64,000 bases of DNA from VXNE01 sp963664635. Its GTDB lineage: Bacteria; Pseudomonadota; Gammaproteobacteria; Pseudomonadales; Azotimanducaceae. A program made the translations under genes and the position numbers. Below are positions 1 to 8,311 of the stretch, in pieces. Each line of letters opens with the position of its first letter. Positions within the stretch are counted from its first letter, which is position 1. Under the pieces are notes generated by a model that saw nothing but the letters and a program-made list of their open reading frames with translations, was not told the DNA's origin and made no database searches. The stretch is taken from NCBI GenBank assembly GCA_963664635.1, contig OY761542.1:2976001-3040000 (forward strand). Direction: 5' to 3'.

Positions 1-933
1 GGCTGTGCCTGGATGCCGTTCATCGGCGGTGACGACGAAGGCGACGACGAGGACCTCGAGACCACCGAACACATCCTCTACGACAGCGCCCAGTCGAGCC
101 TGCGCAGCGGCAACTACCGCGCCGGCGTCGAGAAGCTGCAGCGCCTCGAAGCACGCTTCCCCTTCGGCCGCTACGCCGAGCAGGCGCAACTCGAACTCAT
201 CTACGCGCACTACATGGGCGCGTCCTATGACGAGGCGGAGGCCGCCGCCGAGCGCTTCATCCGATTGCACCCGCAGCACCGCGACGTCGACTACGCGATG
301 TACCTGCGCGGACTGGTGGCGTTCTCCGAGGGCCGGGGGCTGTTCGACCGGTTCCGGCCCGCGGACATCTCCAAACGGGACATCACGAACATCCGCCGGT
401 CCTTCGTCATCTTCACGGAGTTGCTGCGCGAGCACCCGGACAGCGACTACGCGCTCGACGCGCGGCAGCGCACGATCTACCTGCGCAACGTCATTGCGCA
501 GGCCGAGGTGAACGTCGCCAACTACTACATCTCCCGCGGCGCCTACGTCGCCGCGGCGAATCGGGCGCGGACGGTAGTGGAGAATTACTCGCAGACGCCC
601 GCGGTGGCCGACGCCCTGGCGATCCTCGTCGAGGCGAACTACAAGCTGGGCCTCGAGGACGCGGCGAACGACGCGCTGCGCATCCTCGCCATCAACCATC
701 CGAGCTTTCCGGCCTTCGACCAGGAAGGCAACTTCGTGCTGACGGAGACGATCCGCAACCGGGACCGTTCCTGGGTGAACGTCATGACGCTGGGCCTGTT
801 CGACCGGCCGGACGTCCCGCCGCCCATACAGATCGAGCACCCGGAAGGCTTCGTGCCCCCGGAGCCCGCCGGCGACGACGCCGCGCCGCCTTCGAAGAAG
901 CCCTGGTGGCGGCGCATTCCCCTACTCGGCTGA
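1..933 (+). CDS. bamD: BamD outer-membrane assembly lipoprotein (5' end outside window)
   Basis: Outer-membrane lipoprotein of the BAM complex, which folds and inserts beta-barrel proteins. The window opens inside the gene: the first two codons read Gly-Cys, which fits the end of a lipobox, so bases 4-6 probably encode the lipidated Cys and the signal peptide lies upstream. The first Met (base 13) is therefore not the true start. About 310 residues follow, mostly helical TPR-like repeats in the YfiO/ComL pattern, with typical stretches such as LEARFPFGRYAEQAQLELIY and YAMYLRGLVAF, and a Pro-rich then basic tail. The length after the Cys is somewhat above that of E. coli BamD. bamB lies at 42 kb, also with a lipobox. 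Family assignment is secure; only the N-terminus is missing. Confidence 0.93.
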   Translation, partial: GCAWMPFIGGDDEGDDEDLETTEHILYDSAQSSLRSGNYRAGVEKLQRLEARFPFGRYAEQAQLELIYAHYMGASYDEAEAAAERFIRLHPQHRDVDYAMYLRGLVAFSEGRGLFDRFRPADISKRDITNIRRSFVIFTELLREHPDSDYALDARQRTIYLRNVIAQAEVNVANYYISRGAYVAAANRARTVVENYSQTPAVADALAILVEANYKLGLEDAANDALRILAINHPSFPAFDQEGNFVLTETIRNRDRSWVNVMTLGLFDRPDVPPPIQIEHPEGFVPPEPAGDDAAPPSKKPWWRRIPLLG

Positions 934-1014
934 CGCTCCGCCGGGCTGCCGGCGCACACGGTCCGAGGGTGGGAACGCCTTCCGGCGCGGCCCGTCCGCC
1001 CGCATGCTGGACCG

Positions 1015-1572
1015 GTGCGCGGAACGACCCTCATCGAACTCCTGGCGACGCTGGCGATAGCGGGCGTCCTCCTGGCCTGGGGCGGCGTCGAGGCCGGCCG
1101 GTTCGTCGCGGCGTTTCGCGCCGACGCGGCAGTCGCACAGATGCTCGGCGCGGTCCGCTTCGCGAGACATGCGGCGGTGACCCATCGCGGTACCGTGACC
1201 CTGTGTCCCGGGGCGGCCGACCGCTGCGGACGGCGCAACGACTGGCATCGCGGCGCCCTGGTGTTCCTGGACATCAACGGCGACGGGCGGCGGGCGCCGG
1301 ACGAGCCGCTGCTGCGGCGCCTGCCTCGGCTCGCCGAGGGCGAGCGCTTCTACTGGCGCGCCTTCCGTAACCGAACCTCGCTCTCGATGCTGTCCACGGG
1401 GCTGACCGACTGGCAGAACGGCAGCTTCCTCTACTGCCCGCCGGACGGCGACCCGCGCCACGCGCGGCAGCTCATCCTCAACGCTCAGGGACGCGTCCGT
1501 CACGCCCGGGACGCGGACGGCGACGGCATCCGGGAGGACGCGGCCGGCCGGCCGCTTGCGTGCGGGCCGTAG
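1015..1572 (+). CDS. FimT/GspH-type prepilin-like protein
   Basis: Minor pseudopilin of the type IV pilus or type II secretion class. The GTG at 1015 is the only sensible start: it puts the prepilin motif RG/TTLIELL directly at the N-terminus, followed by a hydrophobic helix (residues 3-25). Glu at mature position 5 is present, but mature position 1 is Thr rather than the usual Phe/Met. The C-terminal domain has the GspH/FimT feel: a segment near residues 75-90 (GALVFLDINGDGRRAPDEPL) and four Cys. It stands apart from the minus-strand minor pilin operon at 2.4-5.0 kb, so it probably supplies the FimT/FimU component of the same pilus. Its TAG stop begins a palindromic repeat (1569-1601). Confidence 0.8.
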   Translation: MRGTTLIELLATLAIAGVLLAWGGVEAGRFVAAFRADAAVAQMLGAVRFARHAAVTHRGTVTLCPGAADRCGRRNDWHRGALVFLDINGDGRRAPDEPLLRRLPRLAEGERFYWRAFRNRTSLSMLSTGLTDWQNGSFLYCPPDGDPRHARQLILNAQGRVRHARDADGDGIREDAAGRPLACGP

Positions 1573-1601
1573 GACGGCCTTGTCCCGTCTTGAATTCACG
1601 C
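1569..1601. repeat. Dispersed palindromic repeat, GTAGG-ACGG-TTGTCCCGTC type
   Basis: Starts with the TAG stop of the FimT-like gene and reads GTAGGACGG, CTTGTCCCGTC, then GAATTCA. The same order of blocks is found inverted at 10278-10325 (GTAGGGGACGGGCTTGTCCC on the minus strand, ending in GAATTC), and a shorter related block lies at 2262-2284. The self-complementary ACGG-CCTTG-TCCCGT part could form a hairpin just after the gene. Confidence 0.55.
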
Positions 1602-1741
1602 AGGGGCCGGGACCGGGCTTGTCCCGTCGCCTCTCCGACCGCGACTTGCCGAGATTTCCTACAGGCAGACGCGTGCTGCCGCCGTCAAGATGGCGCTGCG
1701 GCCGCCGGACACATTCGCTATTCTTGGAGGAGGGACCCACC

Positions 1742-2260
1742 ATGAGCCAACCCGTGGTAGACACGCTGCAGCTCTGCGACGCCTTGCGGAAGACGGGCAT
1801 GGAGCACGAGCAGGCCGAGGGCGTCGCGCGCGCCCTGAACAAGGAACTGGGGGAGCATGTCGTCACGCACGGTGCCATGCAGGCCGGATTCCAGGAGGTG
1901 CGCGGCGACATCCAGGCGGCACGCGCCGAGACCCACGCGGCATTCCAGCAAGCACGCGCCGAGACCCACGCGGCATTCCAGCAAGCACGCGCCGAGACCC
2001 GGGCGGCGTTCCAGCAGGTGCGTACCGAGACCCAGGCGGCATTCCAGCAGGCGCGCGCCGAGACCCAACAGGTGCGCACCGATCTGCAGGCGGAAATCCG
2101 GGCCGTGGATCACAAGGTGGATCTCGTCCGTTCGGAACTCGGTGGCCGGATAGACGCCGTCGACTCGAAGCTCACATTCATGGTCGCCGGCTTCGGTCTC
2201 GTCCTGACGGTCCTGACGGTGGCGGGCGGCATGGGCCTGTTCCAGCTCGCACCGACGTAA
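1742..2260 (+). CDS. DUF1640-like coiled-coil protein with C-terminal membrane anchor
   Basis: Predicted 172-residue protein. The ATG at 1742 is preceded by a strong Shine-Dalgarno (GGAGGAGGG, 1727-1735), which decides the start. Residues 1-55 carry a helical segment resembling DUF1640/CCDC90-type proteins (LRKTGMEHEQAEGVARALN). Residues 60-114 are near-perfect 11-residue repeats of the form ARAETHAAFQQ, a hendecad coiled coil. Residues 115-145 continue as a heptad-like helix (VDHKVDLVRSELGGRIDAVD), and residues about 146-167 are one membrane helix (FMVAGFGLVLTVLTVAGG). The likely form is a membrane-anchored rod. Bacterial DUF1640 proteins have no established function, and I cannot assign one. 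Confidence 0.8.
   Translation: MSQPVVDTLQLCDALRKTGMEHEQAEGVARALNKELGEHVVTHGAMQAGFQEVRGDIQAARAETHAAFQQARAETHAAFQQARAETRAAFQQVRTETQAAFQQARAETQQVRTDLQAEIRAVDHKVDLVRSELGGRIDAVDSKLTFMVAGFGLVLTVLTVAGGMGLFQLAPT
1919..2083 (+). repeat. 33-bp tandem repeats encoding 11-residue coiled-coil units
   Basis: Five in-frame units start at 1919, 1952, 1985, 2018 and 2051. Units 1 and 2 are identical at DNA level, units 3 and 4 differ by a few bases, and unit 5 is only partly conserved. Each encodes one turn-set of A-R-A-E-T-x-A-A-F-Q-Q. Identity of neighbouring units suggests recent expansion by slippage or unequal crossover. Confidence 0.9.
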
Positions 2261-2406
2261 CGTAGGGAACGGGCTCCCGTCCCGGCGCGACCTGCGGTCG
2301 CATTGCAGGTTCGGTAGCACGAAACCGCCCTGTCGACAAAGTGGTTTGGCGGCTGGGCAAATGGGGCGGTTCCGCCACGACCAATGCCCATTGGACCGTA
2401 CACGCC

Positions 2407-2931
2407 CTACGGCTCTCGCCAGGACAGGCGGGCGCCGCCGCTCGCATCGAGAGCGTAGGTGCTCTCAAGCAGCACGACCGCGCCCCGCGGTCCGGCCGTG
2501 CCGCGGGCCGTCACCCGGAACACCACCGATTCGTCCGCGCGCACCGTCACCGCTTCGATGACAAAGCGCGGCGCCTCCGCGACCCCCGGCAGGGCTGGCG
2601 CAACCTGCGGGCCATCGGCCCACACCGGGGCCTGCACCCCGGGCTCCGATGCTCCATAGGCTCGCGCCGGAAGGATGCCGTCCGCCGCCCCGCCGACGGT
2701 CGCCCCGTCCCGACCGAGGCGCTCCAACAGTCGTTCGCCACTCGCGAGGCCTGCCTCGGCGGCCTGCAGGGCCAACAGGCGCTCATGGGCGTTGCGCGCC
2801 ATGCGCGACTCGAGCCCCGAAACCTGGACGGCGGATACACCGGTCACCGTGAGCAGCATCAGGAGCAGGAGCGAGAGAAAGAGCGCGGCGCCGCCCTGTG
2901 CCGCCCTGCTCGCTCGGCCGCGGGCCCTCAT
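2407..2931 (-). CDS. pilX: PilX-type minor pilin assembly protein
   Basis: Last gene of the minor pilin operon. The ATG (2931-2929) overlaps the pilW stop as ATGA, which sets the start and gives 174 residues. The N-terminus has the PilX layout: a short basic stretch, GGAALFLSLLLLMLLTVTGV as the membrane helix, then LESRMARNAHERLLALQAAE, the conserved PilX N-terminal motif. Like other PilX proteins it lacks the canonical G/FTLIE cleavage motif and has GAALF instead. PilX primes pilus assembly with PilVW and PilY1, but no pilY1 follows here. The operon ends with TAG and faces the coiled-coil gene. Confidence 0.85.
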   Translation of the reverse strand: MRARGRASRAAQGGAALFLSLLLLMLLTVTGVSAVQVSGLESRMARNAHERLLALQAAEAGLASGERLLERLGRDGATVGGAADGILPARAYGASEPGVQAPVWADGPQVAPALPGVAEAPRFVIEAVTVRADESVVFRVTARGTAGPRGAVVLLESTYALDASGGARLSWREP

Positions 2932-4004
2932 CCGTTGCGGACGGCGACCGTCTGCACGAACGTCCGCCGCAGCGGGCGGTCGCCGGCCACGGCGTCGACA
3001 CTGTTCGCGGTGACCGCGATGCGCAATGCCCGGACGGTCGCCGCGGCGCCCGCCGTCGAGGGCGCGTACCGGTTGGGGGCGCCGTCCCCGTCGGTATCGA
3101 GGCCGAGTCTCACCTGCAGGTCCTCGATGCCCTGCACCAACTCCGCCGGTCGGGACGTCCCGCTCTTGCGCCAGAGCGAGAGGATCGGCGCCCCCCGATT
3201 GTTGACCCCGGCGCCCGGAGCCACGTAGTAGACGTGCGTCACGACGCGACCCACGGTCGTCCCGGCAGGGCCGGCCTCGCCCCCGAACCACGCCTCCGGC
3301 GGCACGAGCGTCACGCCGGATGCGTTGGCGTAATCGCCGCTACCGGAGTGTCTGCGCAGCGTCGCGCGGTCTCCGGATTGCTCCACGTCGCTGACGCGAA
3401 ACAACGCAGCCCGCTCGCAGTCGGCGATCACCGCGAACGCGTCCGGCGCCAGTCGGCCCCGGCCACGATGGTCCACGACCGGGGCGTCTCCCGGACTCGC
3501 CCGCGCGGCCAGCGCGCGCGGGGCCTCGACGAACCGCAGCACGAGCACGTCGGACAGCGGCGGGATGGTCGCGACATCGATGCCGTTCCTGCTGCCGAAG
3601 GCGTTGACCGACCGTCGTCCCGCCCGCCTGGGGAGGCCATCCAGCGCCGGGGTCCAGTTGCCGGGAACGGACGCGCTACCGCTCCCGTCGAAAGCCTCCA
3701 GGCCCTCGGCGACATCGACTTCGAACAGGCCGTCGACGGGGCCGTTGAGCGTATTGCGCAGGTCGCCGGGCGCGCAACCGAGATATCCGGAGGCGCGGGC
3801 GGAGCGGGCGATGAACTCCAGGGCGTGGCGGCCGGACTCCTGCAATCGCGCCGCGCCCGTCAGCGCGGCATGGGTCTGCTGATTGGCCGCCAGCAACTCG
3901 ACCACGCCGACCGTCACGAGGGAGCCGATGCCCAGGGCGACGAGCATCTCAGGCAGGGAGAACCCCGTCCGGCCCGTCCCTGGCGCCGCGCCCGAGCGTC
4001 CCAC
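2928..4004 (-). CDS. pilW: PilW minor pilin
   Basis: 358 residues. The prepilin peptidase site is TG/FSLPEMLVALGIGSLV near residues 13-30, with Pro at mature position 4 as usual in PilW. The conserved PilW segment follows (LQESGRHALEFIARSARASGYLGC), and the C-terminal part includes a DTDGDGAPNRY Asp-rich loop. Translation starts at GTG (4004-4002), one base after the pilV stop, with no better in-frame start. pilE, pilV, pilW and pilX form one tightly packed minus-strand operon, consistent with a type IVa pilus tip complex. Confidence 0.88.
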   Translation of the reverse strand: MGRSGAAPGTGRTGFSLPEMLVALGIGSLVTVGVVELLAANQQTHAALTGAARLQESGRHALEFIARSARASGYLGCAPGDLRNTLNGPVDGLFEVDVAEGLEAFDGSGSASVPGNWTPALDGLPRRAGRRSVNAFGSRNGIDVATIPPLSDVLVLRFVEAPRALAARASPGDAPVVDHRGRGRLAPDAFAVIADCERAALFRVSDVEQSGDRATLRRHSGSGDYANASGVTLVPPEAWFGGEAGPAGTTVGRVVTHVYYVAPGAGVNNRGAPILSLWRKSGTSRPAELVQGIEDLQVRLGLDTDGDGAPNRYAPSTAGAAATVRALRIAVTANSVDAVAGDRPLRRTFVQTVAVRNG

Positions 4005-4005
4005 G

Positions 4006-4554
4006 TCAGCGGACCCGGCTTGCGACCGCGACTTCCCGGCGCCGCCCCGGCCCCACCTGCCATGCCACGGTCACCCGCACCCGACCGTCCGCGTCGATCG
4101 AGACGGCGCCATCTCCGTCCGGCAAGCCCTGCTGACCCGCGGTGAGCAGGGCGCCCCCGTCACGCAGGGCGCTACACGCGGGCGCCGCGGTCCACGCGCC
4201 CAACCGGCACTTCCAGGTTGCCAGGTCGAAGCTGGCCAACTCGTCCGGGCGGCAATCGCGCACGACGCACGCGAATGCGGCCGCGGGCCCGTCGCCGATG
4301 CCGCTCCGATAGCCGCCGGCCGGGTTGGCCCGCACTCGGTCGAGCATGTCCGCGGCGAGCACCAGCGCTTCGGTGCGCTGCAGCGCCTCCCGATTGTCGC
4401 GCAGGGCCGTCGCCTGCAGTATCCCGAGGCCGGACGCCCCCACGGCCAGCACGACGCTCGCGGTCAGCACTTCGATGAGCGAGAGGCCGCTGTGCCGCGC
4501 GCGGGCAACGCGGCGGCAGGGGCGTGGCCGCTCACTCCCCCCAGCGATCTTCAC
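4006..4554 (-). CDS. pilV: PilV minor pilin
   Basis: Predicted 182 residues from GTG at 4554-4552, which has GGAG six bases upstream; no ATG fits. The prepilin motif HSG/LSLIEVLTASVVLAVG lies at residues 22-38, with Glu at mature position 5. The PilV hallmark LQATALRDNREALQRTEA follows, then RVRANPAGG. The C-terminus (DADGRVRVTVAWQ) is also typical. The start overlaps the end of pilE by 23 bases, indicating translational coupling. Confidence 0.85.
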   Translation of the reverse strand: MKIAGGSERPRPCRRVARARHSGLSLIEVLTASVVLAVGASGLGILQATALRDNREALQRTEALVLAADMLDRVRANPAGGYRSGIGDGPAAAFACVVRDCRPDELASFDLATWKCRLGAWTAAPACSALRDGGALLTAGQQGLPDGDGAVSIDADGRVRVTVAWQVGPGRRREVAVASRVR

Positions 4555-5023
4555 CCGGGTCTCCGAAGTCGCCGTCCCCGTTGCGGTCCCACCAGCGCGT
4601 GCCGCCCGCGTCGATCCCGAGCGCCCCGTCGGTCGTCGGGTGCGGCGGCGCCGGCGTCGCGTGCAGCACGAAGTGGGACGGACCGGCCTCCGCCAGGCGG
4701 ACGACATGGCGCGTCGACGATGGCGTGCACAGGTTCGGCGTCACCGGCCCCACGTCCGTGTCGCCCAGTCCATCGGCGTCGGTGTCGACCGCGGCGAGGT
4801 AGCTGAAAGTCCAACTCGCGTGGCGCTCCATGCCCTGGGCACAGCGCAGCAGGTCTGCCTGCGCCGCCGCCCTGTGGCCACGATCGACGTACTGCGTGTA
4901 GAGCGGCGCGGCGATGCCCGACAGCAGCGCCAGGATGGCAAGCGCCGCGATCAGTTCCAGCAGCGAGAGGCCCATCCGTCCCGTGTGCGGCGTCTTGCCT
5001 CCGCCGTCCCCGCGCCGTCTCAT
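4532..5023 (-). CDS. pilE: PilE-like type IV pilin
   Basis: 163 residues. The prepilin cleavage site is MG/LSLLELIAALAILALLSGI near residue 18, with Glu at mature position 5; the first mature residue is Leu instead of Phe. The helix continues into PLYTQYVDRGHRAAAQADLL, the typical minor pilin PilE/FimU N-domain. Two Cys in the second half could form the D-loop disulfide, and the C-terminus has Asp-rich turns (DRNGDGDFGDPGEDR). It is first in the pilE-pilV-pilW-pilX operon; 189 non-coding bases separate it from lspA, probably including the operon promoter. Confidence 0.82.
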   Translation of the reverse strand: MRRRGDGGGKTPHTGRMGLSLLELIAALAILALLSGIAAPLYTQYVDRGHRAAAQADLLRCAQGMERHASWTFSYLAAVDTDADGLGDTDVGPVTPNLCTPSSTRHVVRLAEAGPSHFVLHATPAPPHPTTDGALGIDAGGTRWWDRNGDGDFGDPGEDRWGE

Positions 5024-5212
5024 CCCGCGCTCATCCCAAGCCGTCCCATCCCACGCCCTCCCATCGCCGCGCCCTCCGCGCGAGGACCAGCCATGGGTAC
5101 CGACTCTAAGGAGCGCCGCGGGCGGGGCGAAGGGGTCTTCGGCCCCATGGAGTGTGCGCCATCGGCCCGCGGATCGTTGCGAGCGGTCGCGCGAAGCCGG
5201 CGGGGCGGCGGC

Positions 5213-5749
5213 TCAACCCGGGGTGCGGCGGGCCTCCAGCGCTTCGATCGCCATCAACAGGATCCAGGTACCCGCGCCCACCGTCACCGCCGAGTCGGCC
5301 ACGTTGAACACCGGGAAGCGGAACCAGTCGTAGTTCACGAAGACGAAGTCAACCACGTAACCCAGGGTGGCGCGGTCGATCAGGTTGCCGAGCGCCCCGG
5401 CAAGGATGCAGCCGTAGGCGAAACCGTACCAGCCCGAGCCGCGCCGCAGCCGGCGGATCTCGTTGATCATGAAAGCGGCGACGGCAACCGCAACGGCCGA
5501 GAAGACCCAGCGCTGCCAGCCCCCCGCTCCCGCGAACGCACTGAACGCGGCGCCGGTGTTGTGGAGGAGCTTCCATGAGAGGAACGGGAGCACGTCCACC
5601 TCGCCGCCGTAGTCCAGGTGCGCCGTGGCCAGCGCCTTGCTCCACTGGTCGATGCCGAGCAGGAGCAATGCCATGCCGTAAGAGGCGACGGGCGCCAGCC
5701 GGGACGGGCCGGGGTCCGCAGCCGCCGCATCCCCCCTTGCGTCATCCAC
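5213..5749 (-). CDS. lspA: Lipoprotein signal peptidase (signal peptidase II)
   Basis: Inner-membrane aspartyl protease that removes signal peptides from prolipoproteins after Cys diacylation. The two catalytic motifs are present: GNLIDR and FPVFNVADSAVTVG, the Asp of each forming the dyad. DQWSKALA and LLHNTGAAFS near the N-terminus are also diagnostic, and four hydrophobic helices are visible. The start is GTG at 5749, overlapping the ribF stop by 8 bases; an internal Met at residue 26 would also leave a complete enzyme. ileS, which usually lies between ribF and lspA in this group, is absent. Confidence 0.95.
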   Translation of the reverse strand: MDDARGDAAAADPGPSRLAPVASYGMALLLLGIDQWSKALATAHLDYGGEVDVLPFLSWKLLHNTGAAFSAFAGAGGWQRWVFSAVAVAVAAFMINEIRRLRRGSGWYGFAYGCILAGALGNLIDRATLGYVVDFVFVNYDWFRFPVFNVADSAVTVGAGTWILLMAIEALEARRTPG

Positions 5750-6671
5750 CCGCTTCGAACCACCGCCGCGTCTCGGCGATGTCCTTCGCGATCTGCGCGG
5801 TCAGCGCGTCGAGGGACTCGAACTTCACCTCGTCGCGGATCTTGCGATGGGCCGTCACGGTGAGCAGCGCGCCGTAGATGTCCTCGTCGAAGTCGAAGAT
5901 GTGCACTTCGAGCAGCGGCTCCTTGCCGTCGACCGTGGGCCGCACGCCGATGTTGGCGACGCCGGGCCGCTCTCCTCCGAGTCCCGTCACCGTGACGGCG
6001 AACACCCCGTTGAGCGCGGCCCGATACCGCTGCAACCGGATGTTGGCCGTCGGCACCCCGAGCTGCCTGCCGAGCTGCCGCCCGTAGACCACGCGCCCCA
6101 TGATGAAGTACTGGCGCCCGAGCAGCTTTTCCGCGAGCTCGAAGTCCCCCGCGCCGAGGGCTTCCCGAATCCGCGAGCTGCTGACGCGTCCGTGCTCGAA
6201 CGTCAGGGTGCCCATGTGGCTGACGCCGTAGCCGTACGTGTCGCCGGCCTCCTTCAGCATGGCGTAGTCGCCTTCCTGGCCGCGGCCGAAGCGGAAGTCG
6301 TCGCCGACGACCACGTAGCGGGCGCCGAGAAGGTCCGCCAGCAACTCCTTGACCACGAACGACGCGGGCGTCCGCGCCGTGCGTTCGTTGAAGGGCACGC
6401 ACAGCACGCGGTCCACGCCCGAAGTGTTCAGGATGCTGATCTTCTCGCGGAAGCGGGTCAGCCGCGCCGGTACCGTCTCGCCCCGGAAGTACTCCCGGGG
6501 CTGTGGCTCGAACGTCATGAGCAGGCTGGGGCAGCGCAGTTCCTCGCCCTTCGCGGTCACGTGCGCCAGCAGCATCTGGTGACCGTGGTGCACGCCGTCG
6601 AAGTTGCCGATCGTGACGACGTTGCCTCTGTGCCGCGGCAGGATGCCGTGCATGCCGCGAATGAGCTCCAT
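5742..6671 (-). CDS. ribF: Bifunctional riboflavin kinase / FAD synthetase
   Basis: Makes FMN and then FAD from riboflavin. The N-terminal nucleotidyltransferase half has TIGNFDGVHHGHQMLL and VVVGDDFRFGRGQEGD, with SSSRIREAL near residue 165. The C-terminal kinase half begins around residue 190 with GRQLGVPTANIRL, followed by GVANIGVRPT and EVHIFDFDEDIYG. At 309 residues the length is normal. It starts 9 bases after murJ and overlaps lspA: the usual murJ-ribF-(ileS)-lspA order without ileS. Confidence 0.96.
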   Translation of the reverse strand: MELIRGMHGILPRHRGNVVTIGNFDGVHHGHQMLLAHVTAKGEELRCPSLLMTFEPQPREYFRGETVPARLTRFREKISILNTSGVDRVLCVPFNERTARTPASFVVKELLADLLGARYVVVGDDFRFGRGQEGDYAMLKEAGDTYGYGVSHMGTLTFEHGRVSSSRIREALGAGDFELAEKLLGRQYFIMGRVVYGRQLGRQLGVPTANIRLQRYRAALNGVFAVTVTGLGGERPGVANIGVRPTVDGKEPLLEVHIFDFDEDIYGALLTVTAHRKIRDEVKFESLDALTAQIAKDIAETRRWFEAGG

Positions 6672-6680
6672 GCCCCGATT

Positions 6681-8243
6681 CTACACGCGGTGGCGCAGGT
6701 GGCTCGGCCGCACCCCCATGAGGAGCGCCGCCGCGAGATAGGCGCATCCGCCCCCGGCGACCGCCGCCGCAAGCATCCAGACGCGAGAGACGGTAGCGGC
6801 CGCGAACCAGTCGTCGTCGACCGGGACCGCCCAGAGCAGCAGCGCGCCCATGACCGCGCTGGCCGCCGCGGCGGTCGCCACCGTCCGCCAGAGAGCGCGC
6901 GTGGGCACGTAGTCGCCTCGTTTGCGCAGTCCGCGCAACAGGAGCGCCGCATTGACGACGGCCGCGATGCTGGTGGCCAGCGCCAGCCCGACGTGATGCA
7001 GCCAGTCGAGCAGCGCCAGGGCGGCCACGATGTTCACCGCCACGGACACGGTGGCGAAACGGAAGGGCGTGCGCGTGTCCTGGCGGGCGAAGAACCCCGG
7101 GGCCGCGATCTTCACCAGCACGAGGGCGGGCAGCCCGACGGCGAACGCCCGCAGCGCCGCCGCCGCCATCGCGGTGTCCTCCGCCGAGAACGCACCGTGC
7201 TGGTAGATGGTCCCCACGAGCGGCACCGCCAGCACGAACAGCGCCGTGGACGCCGGCACGCCGAGCAGCAGCCCCATCCGCAATCCCCAGTCCAGCGTGG
7301 CCGAGAACCCGGCCCCGTCCGCATCCGCGTGGAGCCGGGACAGGTTGGGCAGCAGCACGGTGCCGAGCGCGACCGCGACCAGCCCGACGGGCAGCTCCAT
7401 CAGGCGGTCCGCGTAGTAGAGCCAGGAGATGCTCCCGGTGGCGAGCAGGGAAGCCAGGATCCCGCCGATGAGGGCGTTCACCTGGTTGACCGACGCCGCG
7501 AACGCCGCCGGCAGGAACAGGCCACCCACCTTGCGCACACCGGGGTCCTGCCAGTCCACGCGCGGCGGCCGCAGCAGATGCAGCCGCGCCAGGAACGGCA
7601 ACTGGAACAGTAGCTGCACCGCCCCCGCCACCAGCACGCCCCAGGCCAGCGCCATGACCGGAGCTTCGAACAGGGGCGCGACGACGAGCGCCGCCGCGAT
7701 CAGGACGACATTCAGCAGGACCGGCGTGAAGGCCGGGACCGCGTAACGATGAAAGCTGTTGAGGAGCGCTCCCGCGTACGCGGTGAGCGAGATGAGCGCC
7801 AGGTACGGGAAGGTGACGCGCAGCATCGCCGTGGCCAGCGGCAGGCGCTCGTCGTCGCCCGCGAACCCGGGCGCGAACAGCAGCGCGAGTCCCGCCGCGC
7901 CGAGCACGCCGGCGACGCTCACGACGACCAGGACGACGGCGAGGTTGCCCGACACCGCGCCCACGAAGCGGTCGAGCAGCCGCCTGTCCCCGGACCGGTA
8001 CTCCGCCAGCACCGGCACGAAGGCCTGTGCGAACGCACCCTCGGCAAACAGGCGCCGGAAGAAGTTCGGCACCCTGAATGCGACGAAGAACGCATCCGCC
8101 GTGCCGCTCGCGCCGAAGAAGTGCGACAGGACGATGTCGCGCGCGAAACCCGACACCCGCGAGAGCATGGTCATGGACGCGACCACGGAGCCCTGCGCGT
8201 GCAGGTCGGCGGCGTCCCCGGGCCCGGTTTCGGTTGACTTCAT
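6681..8243 (-). CDS. murJ: Lipid II flippase MurJ
   Basis: Inner-membrane MOP-superfamily flippase that exports lipid II for peptidoglycan synthesis. The ATG at 8243 gives 520 residues, the usual size, with about fourteen hydrophobic helices. Diagnostic motifs are SMTMLSRVSGFARDIVLSHF, GTADAFFVAFRVPNFFRRLF and AEGAFAQAFVPVL near the N-terminus. The open frame continues upstream past the ATG, but that part is antisense to rpsT leader DNA and lacks MurJ character. It is divergent from rpsT with a 68-bp shared promoter region, as in many gammaproteobacteria. Confidence 0.96.
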   Translation of the reverse strand: MKSTETGPGDAADLHAQGSVVASMTMLSRVSGFARDIVLSHFFGASGTADAFFVAFRVPNFFRRLFAEGAFAQAFVPVLAEYRSGDRRLLDRFVGAVSGNLAVVLVVVSVAGVLGAAGLALLFAPGFAGDDERLPLATAMLRVTFPYLALISLTAYAGALLNSFHRYAVPAFTPVLLNVVLIAAALVVAPLFEAPVMALAWGVLVAGAVQLLFQLPFLARLHLLRPPRVDWQDPGVRKVGGLFLPAAFAASVNQVNALIGGILASLLATGSISWLYYADRLMELPVGLVAVALGTVLLPNLSRLHADADGAGFSATLDWGLRMGLLLGVPASTALFVLAVPLVGTIYQHGAFSAEDTAMAAAALRAFAVGLPALVLVKIAAPGFFARQDTRTPFRFATVSVAVNIVAALALLDWLHHVGLALATSIAAVVNAALLLRGLRKRGDYVPTRALWRTVATAAAASAVMGALLLWAVPVDDDWFAAATVSRVWMLAAAVAGGGCAYLAAALLMGVRPSHLRHRV

Positions 8244-8311
8244 CGACCCCCGCGGGCATAGTGCGCCGCTTTCCGCCGCCCGCCCCTTGCCGGGGTCTCC
8301 GGAGAACCTGC

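Noticed and set aside
1919..2083. Possible CRISPR-like array
   Set aside because: Units abut without spacers and are in frame inside a protein gene; this is a coding tandem repeat.
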